Source: Ferdinandcohnia humi_A (lineage in GTDB: Bacteria > Bacillota > Bacilli > Bacillales > Bacillaceae_L). Taken from it: a stretch of DNA of 64,000 nt. Every line of letters starts with the position of its first letter. Within the stretch, counting starts at the first letter, position 1. The DNA is taken from the NCBI GenBank assembly GCA_047608075.1, contig JBLKRX010000017.1, forward strand, positions 1-64,000. The letters run 5' to 3'. The notes under the pieces are model-generated. The model was not told the DNA's origin. It searched no databases and saw only the letters and a program-made list of their open reading frames with translations. Below are positions 1-8,706 of this stretch, one piece after another. A program made the position numbers and the translations under genes.

Positions 1-31
1 ATATCTCTCATAATATATTTTAAATCAAAAA

Positions 32-104
32 AGACTGTAGGCAAACTCGATTTCATCGAGTTTGTCTACAGTCTGAGAGAAGGGTTACTCCCTTCTCTTT
101 TTTT
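32..104 (+). terminator. Double hairpin terminator of a gene left of the window
   Basis: A 20-bp stem with one G.T pair and a TTC loop (32-74) is followed at once by a second hairpin (GAGAAGGG, loop TTACT, CCCTTCTC; 77-97) and a run of seven T. The second hairpin with the T-run is a standard intrinsic terminator. The gene it ends lies to the left of the window. Confidence 0.75.
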
Positions 105-775
105 CGTTTAGATTATGTTCGATTTAGAACTACGTAATGTTCCCAAAGCTTTATTTGGTGAAGCCTACTCTTTCTTATTAGAATTAATGATTTATTATCT
201 TTTACTTCCTATTAAGATTTTCATCTTCTTTTCCTCAGAGTAGTAAACCTTCATAAACGAATCGTATTTCAATCAAGTACAGGGCAGTAGAAGTACTAAT
301 AACTTAAACCTTTATCAAATAGTTTCCCCAATTATTTTACATAGTTCATATTCAGTTCATATTTAGGGTCTACATTAAGGATTGTTAAATTAAACCTGCT
401 TTTATTAGGTGAGACATTCAAAAGCAAAAAAAGGAGGAGAGAGTTACAGTTTTATAGGCTCAAAGTGGGTTGGTTTCAATTAAAGAAGCCTCTACCTACA
501 AAAACATGCGGTGATACACAGAAATATATGCGGTTATTTTCAAAAAGTGTGCGGGTTATAAGAAACAAAAACGCCTTACAATGAAGTCATCATTTAACTA
601 AGAATCTTTAGTAAAAGTAGAAATTACCGTTATTACTTGGGGTGTTTTTTAATAAAAAAATGAGGACCATACGTGTTTGAACAAGGTGTCAAGGTGCAAG
701 TCAAATGTTGTATTTTGTGGTAAAGACTGATCGGTAAATTTAATGGAAGGTATCAAAAAAAGGAGGCATTAATTT
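105..775. other. Non-coding stretch before the first gene
   Basis: No reading frame with a ribosome binding site was found here on either strand. The stretch is AT-rich. It must hold the promoter of the hydrolase/ABC cluster, but no hexamer pair stood out well enough to call. Confidence 0.4.
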
Positions 776-1738
776 ATGAAAGTTATTTGGAAAAAAGTAA
801 GAAGGTTTATGCTTTATTCCCTAGCATTTTTAATAGTAGTTCTAATCGTAGGCTTCGTGTATCAAGGGATAAGTGCTTCGAAAGATTTTAAAAAATATCA
901 AGCAGTTGGAAAGACGTATGATGTGTTCAATAACAAGATGCACATCTACACTGGTGGTGAGGGACCTAGTACCGTTGTTTTTAATGCTGGTTCAGGAACC
1001 CCAAATCCTTACGTAGATTTTTATCCTCTCTACGAAAAACTTGATAATAAAACGAAATATGCAGTTATTGATCGATTTGGGTATGGATATAGTGAAATAA
1101 CGAATCGGAAACGGGAAATTGACAATATTGTAGATGAAACTCGTAAATTACTACAGGAATCCGGACAAAAACCACCTTATATCATGGTGGGGCACTCTTT
1201 AGCTTCATTAGAAACCATACGATATGCACAAAGATACCCGGAGGAAGTAAAAGGGATAGTTTTATTGGATGCTGGGAATCCAGAATATTATTTTAAACAA
1301 AAATCATTAACTTTTGTATCACAAGTATCTCAGTTTTTACGAACATCTGGTGTACTTAGAGTAATGTATCAATTTGATGAGAACGTAATAAATAAAAAAC
1401 GAAACAACTTAGAATATGTCCCAAATAAACTTAAAGAGGTTGATAGTGCATACTACCTTCTTGGAGCAGGGAATAAAAATCAAACTGATGAGCTTCGTCA
1501 ACTCAAAAAAAATGCAGAAAAAGTATTGAAAGCAAATAGGGGCTTAGAAGTCCCGATGACGGTAATCACCACTGACAACTTTGGTGAAATTGAACAAGAC
1601 TGGCTTGATAGTCAGGAAAAATTAACATCTTGGTCTTCTTCCGGTAAACAAATTGTTGCCGAAGACTCAAGACATTATGTTCATCATTATCGACCTGAAC
1701 TCGTTGCGGAAGAAATATTGAACATGACGAAACGTTAA
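776..1738 (+). CDS. Membrane-anchored alpha/beta hydrolase
   Basis: A 320-residue alpha/beta-fold hydrolase. It starts with an uncleaved-looking hydrophobic segment (about residues 12-32), so the catalytic domain is probably anchored outside the membrane. Visible motifs are the oxyanion region GSGTPNP, the nucleophile elbow VGHSLAS and a C-terminal His in DSRHYVHHYRPE. The substrate cannot be told from sequence. A GGAGG ribosome binding site stands about 7 nt before the ATG. The gene lies about 75 nt upstream of an ABC exporter on the same strand and may share its transcript. Fold call is firm, function open. Confidence 0.8.
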   Translation: MKVIWKKVRRFMLYSLAFLIVVLIVGFVYQGISASKDFKKYQAVGKTYDVFNNKMHIYTGGEGPSTVVFNAGSGTPNPYVDFYPLYEKLDNKTKYAVIDRFGYGYSEITNRKREIDNIVDETRKLLQESGQKPPYIMVGHSLASLETIRYAQRYPEEVKGIVLLDAGNPEYYFKQKSLTFVSQVSQFLRTSGVLRVMYQFDENVINKKRNNLEYVPNKLKEVDSAYYLLGAGNKNQTDELRQLKKNAEKVLKANRGLEVPMTVITTDNFGEIEQDWLDSQEKLTSWSSSGKQIVAEDSRHYVHHYRPELVAEEILNMTKR

Positions 1739-1812
1739 CCAAAAAAAAGGAAGTTTAAGATAAATTTACTGAAGGTAAAAAAAGAAACTTGTTAATGTTG
1801 GAGGAAAAGAAA

Positions 1813-2688
1813 ATGAATAGTAAACAAACTAAAAAAAGTAAAAAGAAAATTGTTATTTGGTCTATTATGGGTGTGGTACTTATTTCGATAGCCTCATCTT
1901 TATTATTTTCCCAAAAGGGATCGAGTGCTTATGAAGAAGAAAAAGTCCAAAGAGGGGATATTACAACCTATTATAGTTTTTCCGGATCAGTAGATGCAAA
2001 GAGTAGGCAAAACGTAATTAGTACCAAGGAAATGCATATTGAAGAAGTATTTGTAAAAGGCGGAGATCAAGTTAATACAGGTGACGTACTATTTATCAAT
2101 TCAGAAGGTGAAGAAACAAGAGCTGAAATAGATGGAGAGATAGCTAGAGTTAATATCAAAAGCAATAGTCATGTATTGAAGGGATCACAATTAATCGACA
2201 TTGTAAACTATAATGATTTACACGTAAGTGTAAAGGTTGACGAATATGACTTGAAATATGTAGAAATTGGTCAAGAAGTAAATGTTACGATAAACGCACT
2301 TGAAAAGGAATTAACGGGCGAAGTTTATGCGATATCTAAAGAGGCTACAAACGAAAATGGAATTTCTTATTTTACAGCGATGATTGATTTTGACAAAGAT
2401 GAAACAATCAGAATCGGAATGAGTGCAGAGACGAGAATATTAAAACATAATGCATCAGAAATTATTACAGTATCAATGAACGCAGTACAATTCGATAGTA
2501 AAAACAAACCATATGTTTTGATAGCTTCTGAAAAAGGAGATCCAACCAAAAAATATGTTCAAACTGGTATCAACGATGGGACGACTATTGAAATAAAAGA
2601 TGGAGTTGGTTTAGGAGATAAAGTATTAATACCGAAAAACTCTAATCAGGACAGTAACGCTGCAATGATGCACGGTGGAGGAATATAA
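1813..2688 (+). CDS. ABC exporter adaptor subunit (HlyD/MacA/YknX family)
   Basis: Membrane-fusion protein expected to link the ATPase/permease encoded next to it. One N-terminal membrane segment (about residues 12-32) is followed by lipoyl-like and beta-barrel regions. At 291 residues it is shorter than typical YknX/MacA proteins: the two lipoyl half-motifs (VKGGDQVNTGDVLF and IARVNIKSNSHVLKG) lie close together, so the usual coiled-coil hairpin between them seems missing. The start chosen is ATG 1813, with GGAGGA 7 nt upstream; an in-frame TTG at 1789 lies before that site. It is 2 nt from the ATPase gene, so the two are co-transcribed. Confidence 0.8.
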   Translation: MNSKQTKKSKKKIVIWSIMGVVLISIASSLLFSQKGSSAYEEEKVQRGDITTYYSFSGSVDAKSRQNVISTKEMHIEEVFVKGGDQVNTGDVLFINSEGEETRAEIDGEIARVNIKSNSHVLKGSQLIDIVNYNDLHVSVKVDEYDLKYVEIGQEVNVTINALEKELTGEVYAISKEATNENGISYFTAMIDFDKDETIRIGMSAETRILKHNASEIITVSMNAVQFDSKNKPYVLIASEKGDPTKKYVQTGINDGTTIEIKDGVGLGDKVLIPKNSNQDSNAAMMHGGGI

Positions 2689-2690
2689 TA

Positions 2691-3374
2691 ATGAGCACCG
2701 AAATTCTAAAGATGAACCAAATAAAAAAAGCTTATTATATGGGAGAAGAAAAACAAATTGTGCTTAATCACATAAATCTAACTGTGAATAAAGGAGATTT
2801 TGTTGCTGTACTAGGTCCGTCAGGCTCTGGTAAAACAACCTTAATGAATATCATTGGATGTCTTGACACACCTTCAAGTGGTGAATATATTTTATCCAAT
2901 CAAAAGGTTGATGAGCTTGATGAACAGAAATTGGCTGTGATTAGAAATAAGGAGATTGGATTTGTGTTTCAACAGTTTCAACTTCTGCCTCGACTAAATG
3001 CACTACAAAATGTGGAACTTCCCCTTGTTTACGCTGGAGTTGGTGAAAAAGATCGAAGAATAAGAGCGAAGGAAATGCTTGTTCGAGTAGGACTTGAAGA
3101 TAAATTGCACAATCGTCCCAATCAGCTTTCAGGTGGGCAACAGCAGAGAGTGGCAATTGCAAGAGCGATGGTCACGGAGCCGACTATATTACTGGCAGAT
3201 GAACCGACAGGGGCATTAGACCAAAAAACGGGCCAACAAATTATGGATCTATTTCACGAAATCAATGAAGAAGGAAAAACCATTATCATGATTACTCATG
3301 ATAAAGAAATTGCTAAAAATGCAAGAAGAATTGTTCATATTCTTGATGGTCAACTTAGAGAGGAGAGTGCGTGA
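2691..3374 (+). CDS. ABC transporter ATP-binding protein (MacB/YknY/LolD type)
   Basis: A 227-residue ATPase of the family that drives MacB-like exporters. Walker A (GPSGSGKTT), Q-loop (FVFQQFQLLPRLNALQNVELP), signature (LSGGQQQRVAIARA), Walker B (ILLADEPTGALD) and H-loop (MITHDKE) are all intact, so it should hydrolyse ATP. The start follows the adaptor stop by 2 nt and the end overlaps the permease gene by 4 nt (ATGA). The substrate of the exporter is unknown; in this family candidates are antimicrobial peptides, antibiotics or lipoproteins. Confidence 0.92.
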   Translation: MSTEILKMNQIKKAYYMGEEKQIVLNHINLTVNKGDFVAVLGPSGSGKTTLMNIIGCLDTPSSGEYILSNQKVDELDEQKLAVIRNKEIGFVFQQFQLLPRLNALQNVELPLVYAGVGEKDRRIRAKEMLVRVGLEDKLHNRPNQLSGGQQQRVAIARAMVTEPTILLADEPTGALDQKTGQQIMDLFHEINEEGKTIIMITHDKEIAKNARRIVHILDGQLREESA

Positions 3375-4546
3375 TGTTTAAGGAGAACATAAGAATGTCC
3401 TGGATGAATTTAATCCACAATAAAATGCGATCGGCTCTCACTATCTTAGGAATCGTGATTGGAGTCAGTTCTATTATTGCTCTAATTACAATAGGTAAAA
3501 GTTCAATGAATGATATGACGAGTGAGTTCGCTTTATTCGGTGCAGACAAAATAACAGTTCAGGTAACAGGTACTCCGTTAAAGCAAGGACTTATTGACAG
3601 TGATATAAAGAAACTATACAATATCGAAAATGTTGCCGGAGTTTCCCCCACCCTAAATGGTAGTACAACTATTGTTGCTTCAGGTGTAGAAAAGTCAAAT
3701 GTAATGGTACAAGGTAAAAATGATGTTTATTTTACAAATTCTAATAATCTTATTGAAGCAGGTAGAGGTATTAACATTTTAGATATTGAAAGCGAAAATT
3801 TAGTTTGTTTAATAGGATCCAATATTGCAAGAGATCTATTCTTTGGAGAAAATCCAATTGGTAAAAAGCTGACTGTTGGAGGCGTTTCTTACACTGTAAT
3901 TGGTACTCTAAAAGAATCTAGTGATTTTGCAAGTTCATCAACAAATGATTCTGTAATCGTCCCGTATACGACATCCATGAGTTTATTAGGAACAGGATAT
4001 ATATCAAGTGTAGATGTGTATATGAAAGATTCCACGAAATCTGAACAAATAACTGAGGATATAGTATCTGTATTAAACGAAGCATTCAATGAAAAAGAAG
4101 AAGCCTTTTCTGTAATAAATATGGAGGATATGCTTTCTTCAATTAACAGAATTACGAATATGTTATCACTTATGCTTGGAGGGATTGCCTCTATCTCTCT
4201 TTTTGTTGGTGGAATTGGTATCATGAATATGATGCTTGTATCTGTTACTGAAAGAACAACAGAAATCGGTTTGAGAAAGGCACTTGGGGCAGAACCAAAA
4301 AGAATCCAGCAACAGTTTTTAATAGAAGCAGTATTTCTCTCACTTATTGGAGGCATAATTGGATTTTTATTTGGAGTTCTGGTTGCATTTGTTGTGTGTA
4401 CAGTGATTGGTGCGACTTTTACTCTAACAACTTCAACTGTATTATTAGCACTTGTCTTTTCAGCAGCAATCGGAATTATTTTTGGGTATGCACCTGCGAG
4501 GAAGGCTTCGAATTTGAGTCCAATCGATGCATTACGAAGTGTTTAG
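3371..4546 (+). CDS. ABC transporter permease (FtsX/MacB/YknZ type)
   Basis: A 391-residue permease with the MacB layout: one membrane helix near residues 20-40, a large extracellular core domain (about 45-265) and three helices at the C-terminus (about 270-385). Family motifs include NKMRSALTILGIVIGVSS near the N-terminus and ERTTEIGLRKALGA before the second helix. It works with the adaptor and ATPase encoded just upstream and overlaps the ATPase gene by 4 nt. The two-component genes at 5.9-8.0 kb may regulate this exporter; that is inference from closeness only. Confidence 0.9.
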   Translation: MMFKENIRMSWMNLIHNKMRSALTILGIVIGVSSIIALITIGKSSMNDMTSEFALFGADKITVQVTGTPLKQGLIDSDIKKLYNIENVAGVSPTLNGSTTIVASGVEKSNVMVQGKNDVYFTNSNNLIEAGRGINILDIESENLVCLIGSNIARDLFFGENPIGKKLTVGGVSYTVIGTLKESSDFASSSTNDSVIVPYTTSMSLLGTGYISSVDVYMKDSTKSEQITEDIVSVLNEAFNEKEEAFSVINMEDMLSSINRITNMLSLMLGGIASISLFVGGIGIMNMMLVSVTERTTEIGLRKALGAEPKRIQQQFLIEAVFLSLIGGIIGFLFGVLVAFVVCTVIGATFTLTTSTVLLALVFSAAIGIIFGYAPARKASNLSPIDALRSV

Positions 4547-4637
4547 TGTTTTTAAAATTATAGACTCAGCTTTAAGATATACACCAAAGCTTAGATATTA
4601 TATAGATAGTACATTTTGGACGTAAAGGAATGTAAAA

Positions 4638-5558
4638 ATGTCTGATAAAGGAATCGCTTGTATTAAAATGATTGTGGCTATGAGTATTGTTGGGGTCTTT
4701 GTGGCACTGAACAAAGTAGCCTCGGCAGCTTTACCTATTTTTTTGTTTTCGGAATTAAGGCTGGGAATAGCAGCCTTAATTCTTTTAATAATTATTATAT
4801 ATAAAGAGAAAAAACTTACGATTCCAAATAAAAAAGATGCTGGTATACTTTTTATTCAGGCATTTCTAGGAGTGTTTTTATTTAGTATTTTTCTACTGCT
4901 TGGATCGAAATATACGAGTGCGATAGAGAGTGGAATTATAACAAGTTTAACACCTGTATTGGTCGCTTTAGTATCTATGTTTATATTCAAGGAAAGACTT
5001 AATTCAAACCAGTTCATTGGGATTGGGGTTGCATTAGCAGGTGTCCTGATGATTAATATATTTGGCTTTTCTAATGACGTACAAATAACGATTTATTCTC
5101 TTCTTGGGAATCTTCTTATTCTGTTAGCTGTTTTAGGTGAATCCTTCTTTGTAACTTTTGGGAAGTTAGTCTCGAAAGAAATAAGTCCCCTAATGATTAG
5201 TTTTACAGTAATATCAATCGGTGCGATATTATGTCTCCCATTTGCCATTTCTGAATTGGCTGGCTTTCATTTTTCACAGGTGACGGTAATAGACTTATTA
5301 CTAATAATTTACTCGGCAGTGGCTGTTTCCGTAGTTGCAGTGGTGTTAATTAATCAATCAAATAAGGTTTTATCTGGAGGTACAACAGCTGTTTTTACTG
5401 CAGTTATACCAGTTAGTGCTATAAGTGTTTCATTTTTTCTATTAGGAGAAAAAATCCATTGGTATCACATTGTTGGAATTGTTTGTGTATTATCGAGTAT
5501 TGTATTAGTTTCTAGTAACAAAAAAACACTCGAAGAAAACATCAAATACAGTAAATAA
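4638..5558 (+). CDS. DMT-superfamily (EamA) transporter
   Basis: A 306-residue protein made almost entirely of hydrophobic segments, about ten, in two EamA repeats, with features such as FLFSELRLGIAALILL and the closing stretch HWYHIVGIVCVLSSIVLVSS. Members export metabolites or amino acids or import nucleotide-like compounds; the substrate here is unknown. The gene starts 91 nt after the permease on the same strand, so read-through from the ABC operon is possible. Confidence 0.85.
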   Translation: MSDKGIACIKMIVAMSIVGVFVALNKVASAALPIFLFSELRLGIAALILLIIIIYKEKKLTIPNKKDAGILFIQAFLGVFLFSIFLLLGSKYTSAIESGIITSLTPVLVALVSMFIFKERLNSNQFIGIGVALAGVLMINIFGFSNDVQITIYSLLGNLLILLAVLGESFFVTFGKLVSKEISPLMISFTVISIGAILCLPFAISELAGFHFSQVTVIDLLLIIYSAVAVSVVAVVLINQSNKVLSGGTTAVFTAVIPVSAISVSFFLLGEKIHWYHIVGIVCVLSSIVLVSSNKKTLEENIKYSK

Positions 5559-5926
5559 CAGTTTGAGAAAAGTAAACTTACTAGATTTACTATATATTAT
5601 ATTTGTGGCTTCGCTGGTCTATAAAAAAGGGGAGCCATTTCGTATTGAATTAGTAGTAGACTTTGACAAGGATTGGAACTGCATTTTACGAGATTACCAT
5701 ATGAAAAATATTTCTCATTCAAATCGATATTTCCCTTAGTTACAGATCATTACCACCCAAAGATTTGGTGTTATTTAACCATCTTATAAAAATGATAAAA
5801 TTAAATTATATTGATTAGTATTTTTTTAAGTAGGATAATTGGTTACGGATATATAATTAACCTATTAAATACCTAAAGAAAAAAATCTAAGAGAATAATT
5901 GCCTATGATAAAGGGGGAAATTGGGA
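5559..5926. other. Intergenic stretch with a short coding-like fragment and a promoter
   Basis: From TTG 5563 to TAG 5739 an open frame of 58 codons reads like protein (contains VYKKGEPFRIELVVDFDKDW), but it has no clear ribosome binding site and no recognised family. It may be the remains of a gene. The second half carries the promoter of the response regulator gene. Confidence 0.35.
5811..5839 (+). promoter_or_regulatory. Sigma-A promoter of the two-component operon
   Basis: TTGATT (5811-5816), a 17-bp spacer and GATAAT (5834-5839) lie about 90 nt upstream of the response regulator start. Spacing is ideal and each hexamer is one or two bases off consensus. Confidence 0.55.
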
Positions 5927-6601
5927 TTGCCAAAGATAATGGTTGTTGATGACGAGTCTCATATTCGTGAGCTAGTTCGCCTTTATCTTGAGGATGAAGG
6001 ATTTAATATCGTAGAAAAGTCTAATGGATTAGAAGCCTTGGATTACGCTGAGAATCACCATATCGATCTAGTTATTCTTGATATTATGATGCCTAAACTA
6101 GATGGTTGGGAATTATGTAAAGAACTGCGTGAAATTGGAGATTTCCCGATTTTAATGATTACTTCAAAGGGAGAATCACAAGACAAAATAAAGGGATTTA
6201 AACTCGGAACTGATGATTATTTGGTAAAACCGTTTGATCCTGTGGAACTTTCGCTAAGAGTAAAAGCTTTACTTAAACGTTATCGAATTGCTGCTTCTAA
6301 TGTAATTAAACTCGGAGCAATTGAATTAGATCGAAAAACATATCATGTTATTTATAAAGACGACAATAGGGTAACTATTCCTATGAAGGAATTTGAACTG
6401 CTTTATAAGTTGGGCAGCTATCCAGGTCAGTTATTTACTCGTGATACTCTCATAGAACAAATTTGGGGCATCGATTATGAGGGGGATGAAAGGACAGTTG
6501 ATGTTCATATCAAAAGGCTTAGGGAGCGGTTTGCAGAGTTTGAATCTGACTTTAAGATTGTAACCATAAGGGGACTCGGGTATCGCTTGGAGGTGTATTG
6601 A
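5927..6601 (+). CDS. OmpR/PhoB-family response regulator
   Basis: A transcription factor of the OmpR family. The receiver domain (about residues 1-115) has the acidic pocket VVDDE, the phosphorylated Asp in LVILDIMMPKLDGW and the conserved Lys in YLVKPFDP. The winged-helix DNA-binding domain (about 125-224) ends in the usual VDVHIKRLRERF...IVTIRGLGYRLE. TTG 5927 is preferred over TTG 5921 because AAGGGGG stands 9 nt before the former and only 3 nt before the latter. The partner kinase follows with overlap. The nearest likely target is the ABC exporter upstream, which is inference. Confidence 0.92.
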   Translation: MPKIMVVDDESHIRELVRLYLEDEGFNIVEKSNGLEALDYAENHHIDLVILDIMMPKLDGWELCKELREIGDFPILMITSKGESQDKIKGFKLGTDDYLVKPFDPVELSLRVKALLKRYRIAASNVIKLGAIELDRKTYHVIYKDDNRVTIPMKEFELLYKLGSYPGQLFTRDTLIEQIWGIDYEGDERTVDVHIKRLRERFAEFESDFKIVTIRGLGYRLEVY

Positions 6602-6602
6602 G

Positions 6603-7952
6603 ATTAAGTCACTCTATACTCGTATCGTCATAATATTTGTTAGTACTGTTATGCTAAGTTTATTTGTTGCTTTTGTTGCAACAAATATATTATATCAAGG
6701 GAGAATTCAAGCTGAGGTACGGGATATACTTTTCAGAAATGGTGAAAAAGTAATTGAAATCTACCAATCTACCGGTTCAGATGACTTAATTTCGTTTATG
6801 AAGGCCTTTAACGGCACTGCGGGAACTCACATTCAGCTATACAATATGGAAGGTATGCCTCTCCTTGAAGAAAGGATAGACATTGAAAATAGGTATGTAA
6901 AAACAGTAATTACTGGAGGTACAACGTATGATATCTATTATGGAGTGAATCCTCATCTTCCCTTTGTAGGTATGCCACTTGAAGTAGATGGAGAGAGCTA
7001 TGCTTTGTTTCTAACTGTTGAGGGAAATAAGGTAGAGGAAGAGATTATGAATTCGGTAAGTTTTATGTACGTCATAATATTATTTTTTGGTAGCTTATTG
7101 ATCATCATTGCTGCACGTTATGTAGTTTCTCCGCTTGTAAGATTAACGAATGCAACTAAAAAGATGGCGCAAGGGAATTTTAAAATTGAGCTCCCTACGA
7201 AACGAAAAGATGAGATAGGGGTTTTGAGCGCAAGCTTTAATGAAATGGCACGGGAACTTGATAAGCTTGATCAAATGCGCAAGGAATTTGTAGCCAATGT
7301 CTCACATGAAATTCAATCACCATTAACTTCAATTACTGGGTTTTCAAAGGCGCTAAAACAAAAAAAGATGAGTGAGGAAAGTAGGATTCGATATTTGACG
7401 ATTATCGAACAGGAAAGTGAGCGCTTATCACGCCTTGGGAGAAATCTACTTCATCTATCACATTTGCAACATGATCAATATCAACTTAATCTTTCAACCT
7501 TTCGTTTAGACGAACAACTTCGGAACGTAGTCATTGGCTTGGAGCCGCAATGGTCATCCAAGAAAATTGATTTTGATATTCAGTTAGATCAGATTACCGT
7601 AGAAGCTGATGAGGACCAACTTAAGCAGGTATGGACAAATATAATAAATAATAGTATTAAATTTACCCCATTACAAGGGAGTATTATCGTTGAAGGTACT
7701 AAAAAGAATAACCTTATCACTATCTCGATTACCGATAATGGTGTTGGTATACCGAAAGATGAACAAAAAGATATTTTTAAACCATTCCATAAGGTTGATA
7801 AGTCACGAGAATCTTCAATAATGGGAAATGGCCTAGGATTATCAATTGTAAAACAAATTATCGATTTACATCATGGGAATATAGAAGTATCTGATGGCCC
7901 TGAGGGTGGAGCGAAGTTTATTGTGTCATTACCACAGCAATATAAAAAGTAA
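6603..7952 (+). CDS. Sensor histidine kinase (HAMP-HisKA-HATPase)
   Basis: Membrane kinase partnering the preceding regulator. Two membrane helices flank an extracellular sensor of about 120 residues; then come HAMP, HisKA (VSHEIQSPLTSITGF, phospho-His) and the ATPase domain (N-box NIINNSIKFTP, G1 DNGVGIP, G2 GNGLGLSI). The first in-frame ATG is 6651, but the frame continues upstream as IKSLYTRIVIIFVSTV, a typical kinase N-terminus. With GGAGGT ending at 6594 the natural start is ATT 6603, 8 nt downstream. An ATT start is rare; if it is not used, translation starts at 6651 and the protein lacks most of its first helix. Confidence 0.88.
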   Translation: MKSLYTRIVIIFVSTVMLSLFVAFVATNILYQGRIQAEVRDILFRNGEKVIEIYQSTGSDDLISFMKAFNGTAGTHIQLYNMEGMPLLEERIDIENRYVKTVITGGTTYDIYYGVNPHLPFVGMPLEVDGESYALFLTVEGNKVEEEIMNSVSFMYVIILFFGSLLIIIAARYVVSPLVRLTNATKKMAQGNFKIELPTKRKDEIGVLSASFNEMARELDKLDQMRKEFVANVSHEIQSPLTSITGFSKALKQKKMSEESRIRYLTIIEQESERLSRLGRNLLHLSHLQHDQYQLNLSTFRLDEQLRNVVIGLEPQWSSKKIDFDIQLDQITVEADEDQLKQVWTNIINNSIKFTPLQGSIIVEGTKKNNLITISITDNGVGIPKDEQKDIFKPFHKVDKSRESSIMGNGLGLSIVKQIIDLHHGNIEVSDGPEGGAKFIVSLPQQYKK

Positions 7953-7957
7953 CTAGT

Positions 7958-7990
7958 GAGAAAAGAGATAGTACTCTTTTCTCTTTTTTT
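7958..7990 (+). terminator. Terminator of the two-component operon
   Basis: GAGAAAAGAG (7958-7967), a 6-nt loop, CTCTTTTCTC (7974-7983) and seven T. It lies 6 nt after the kinase stop codon. Confidence 0.85.
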
Positions 7991-8095
7991 AACAGTTCAT
8001 ATTGAATTCACAAAATGAGCTTATAGTATGTATATTCTCGTTAAAGTTTCGCATTCTCAGGCAAAGAAGTAATTATGAATGAAAGGGGGGGACAT

Positions 8096-8344
8096 ATGAA
8101 AGGTAGCAATATCATTTTTTTGCCACTTATATTCTCAATCATTTTTTCGTTACACCTGGTGATAGATGTACCAGTGTATATGAGGCGGGTCCTGGCACTC
8201 ATCACCTTGGGTACAGTATTATGGTTCATTTATTATCATTTAAAGGAACCTGTTTTAGTGGGAAGGAACATCATCGTCGTAATCCTACTAACTGTTTTCA
8301 CAGTTTTATTAGTGTTAATAACCTTGTTTAAAACAGGTTGGTAA
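8096..8344 (+). CDS. Small membrane protein, unknown function
   Basis: An 82-residue protein with three hydrophobic segments (about residues 5-22, 30-46 and 56-78) joined by short polar loops. ATG 8096 is chosen over ATG 8075 because the purine-rich AAAGGGGGG stands just before it. No family is recognised. It follows the kinase terminator, so it has its own transcript. Confidence 0.6.
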   Translation: MKGSNIIFLPLIFSIIFSLHLVIDVPVYMRRVLALITLGTVLWFIYYHLKEPVLVGRNIIVVILLTVFTVLLVLITLFKTGW

Positions 8345-8706
8345 AAGAATGTTTTTTGGGAGTTTCATATTCAAAGGGTATATCGACAGGGATCTTCATG
8401 ATTTGGCCTGGCTTGAGAGAACTACACATCATTATAGAAACAAAAAATTTCACTTGTTTACCTTAATGTTGAGAATAATTCTTTAACAGACTGGGTTACT
8501 ACAGATGTAAAGGTAAGAACAGTTGGTGAAAATGAGGACTATTCAAGAACCTTTAGAAAACCAAGTATTGTAGAGTAAGGTAACTTTAATCTTCAAGTTT
8601 CTTTTAATAATGTTATAAAAAAGTGATATTGATAGATGAACTGCACCCCAAATGGTTAACACATTGGGGTGCTTTTGTATGACAATTTTCAATTCAAGGA
8701 AGGGTT
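8345..8706. pseudogene. Broken coding remnants between two operons
   Basis: An open frame from ATG 8349 to TAA 8486 (45 codons, with GYIDRDLHDLAWLERTTHHY) has no ribosome binding site. A second, shifted frame ending at TAA about 8578 reads NSLTDWVTTDVKVRTVG and also looks like protein. Both may be remains of one gene broken by a frameshift. No family is recognised and the call is tentative. Confidence 0.3.
8643..8676 (+). terminator. Hairpin between converging transcripts
   Basis: GCACCCCAAATG (8643-8654) pairs with CATTGGGGTGC (8662-8672) around a 7-nt loop, with TTTT following on the plus strand. It sits between plus-strand remnants and the end of the minus-strand aminopeptidase gene; the T-run favours plus-strand use. 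Confidence 0.6.
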
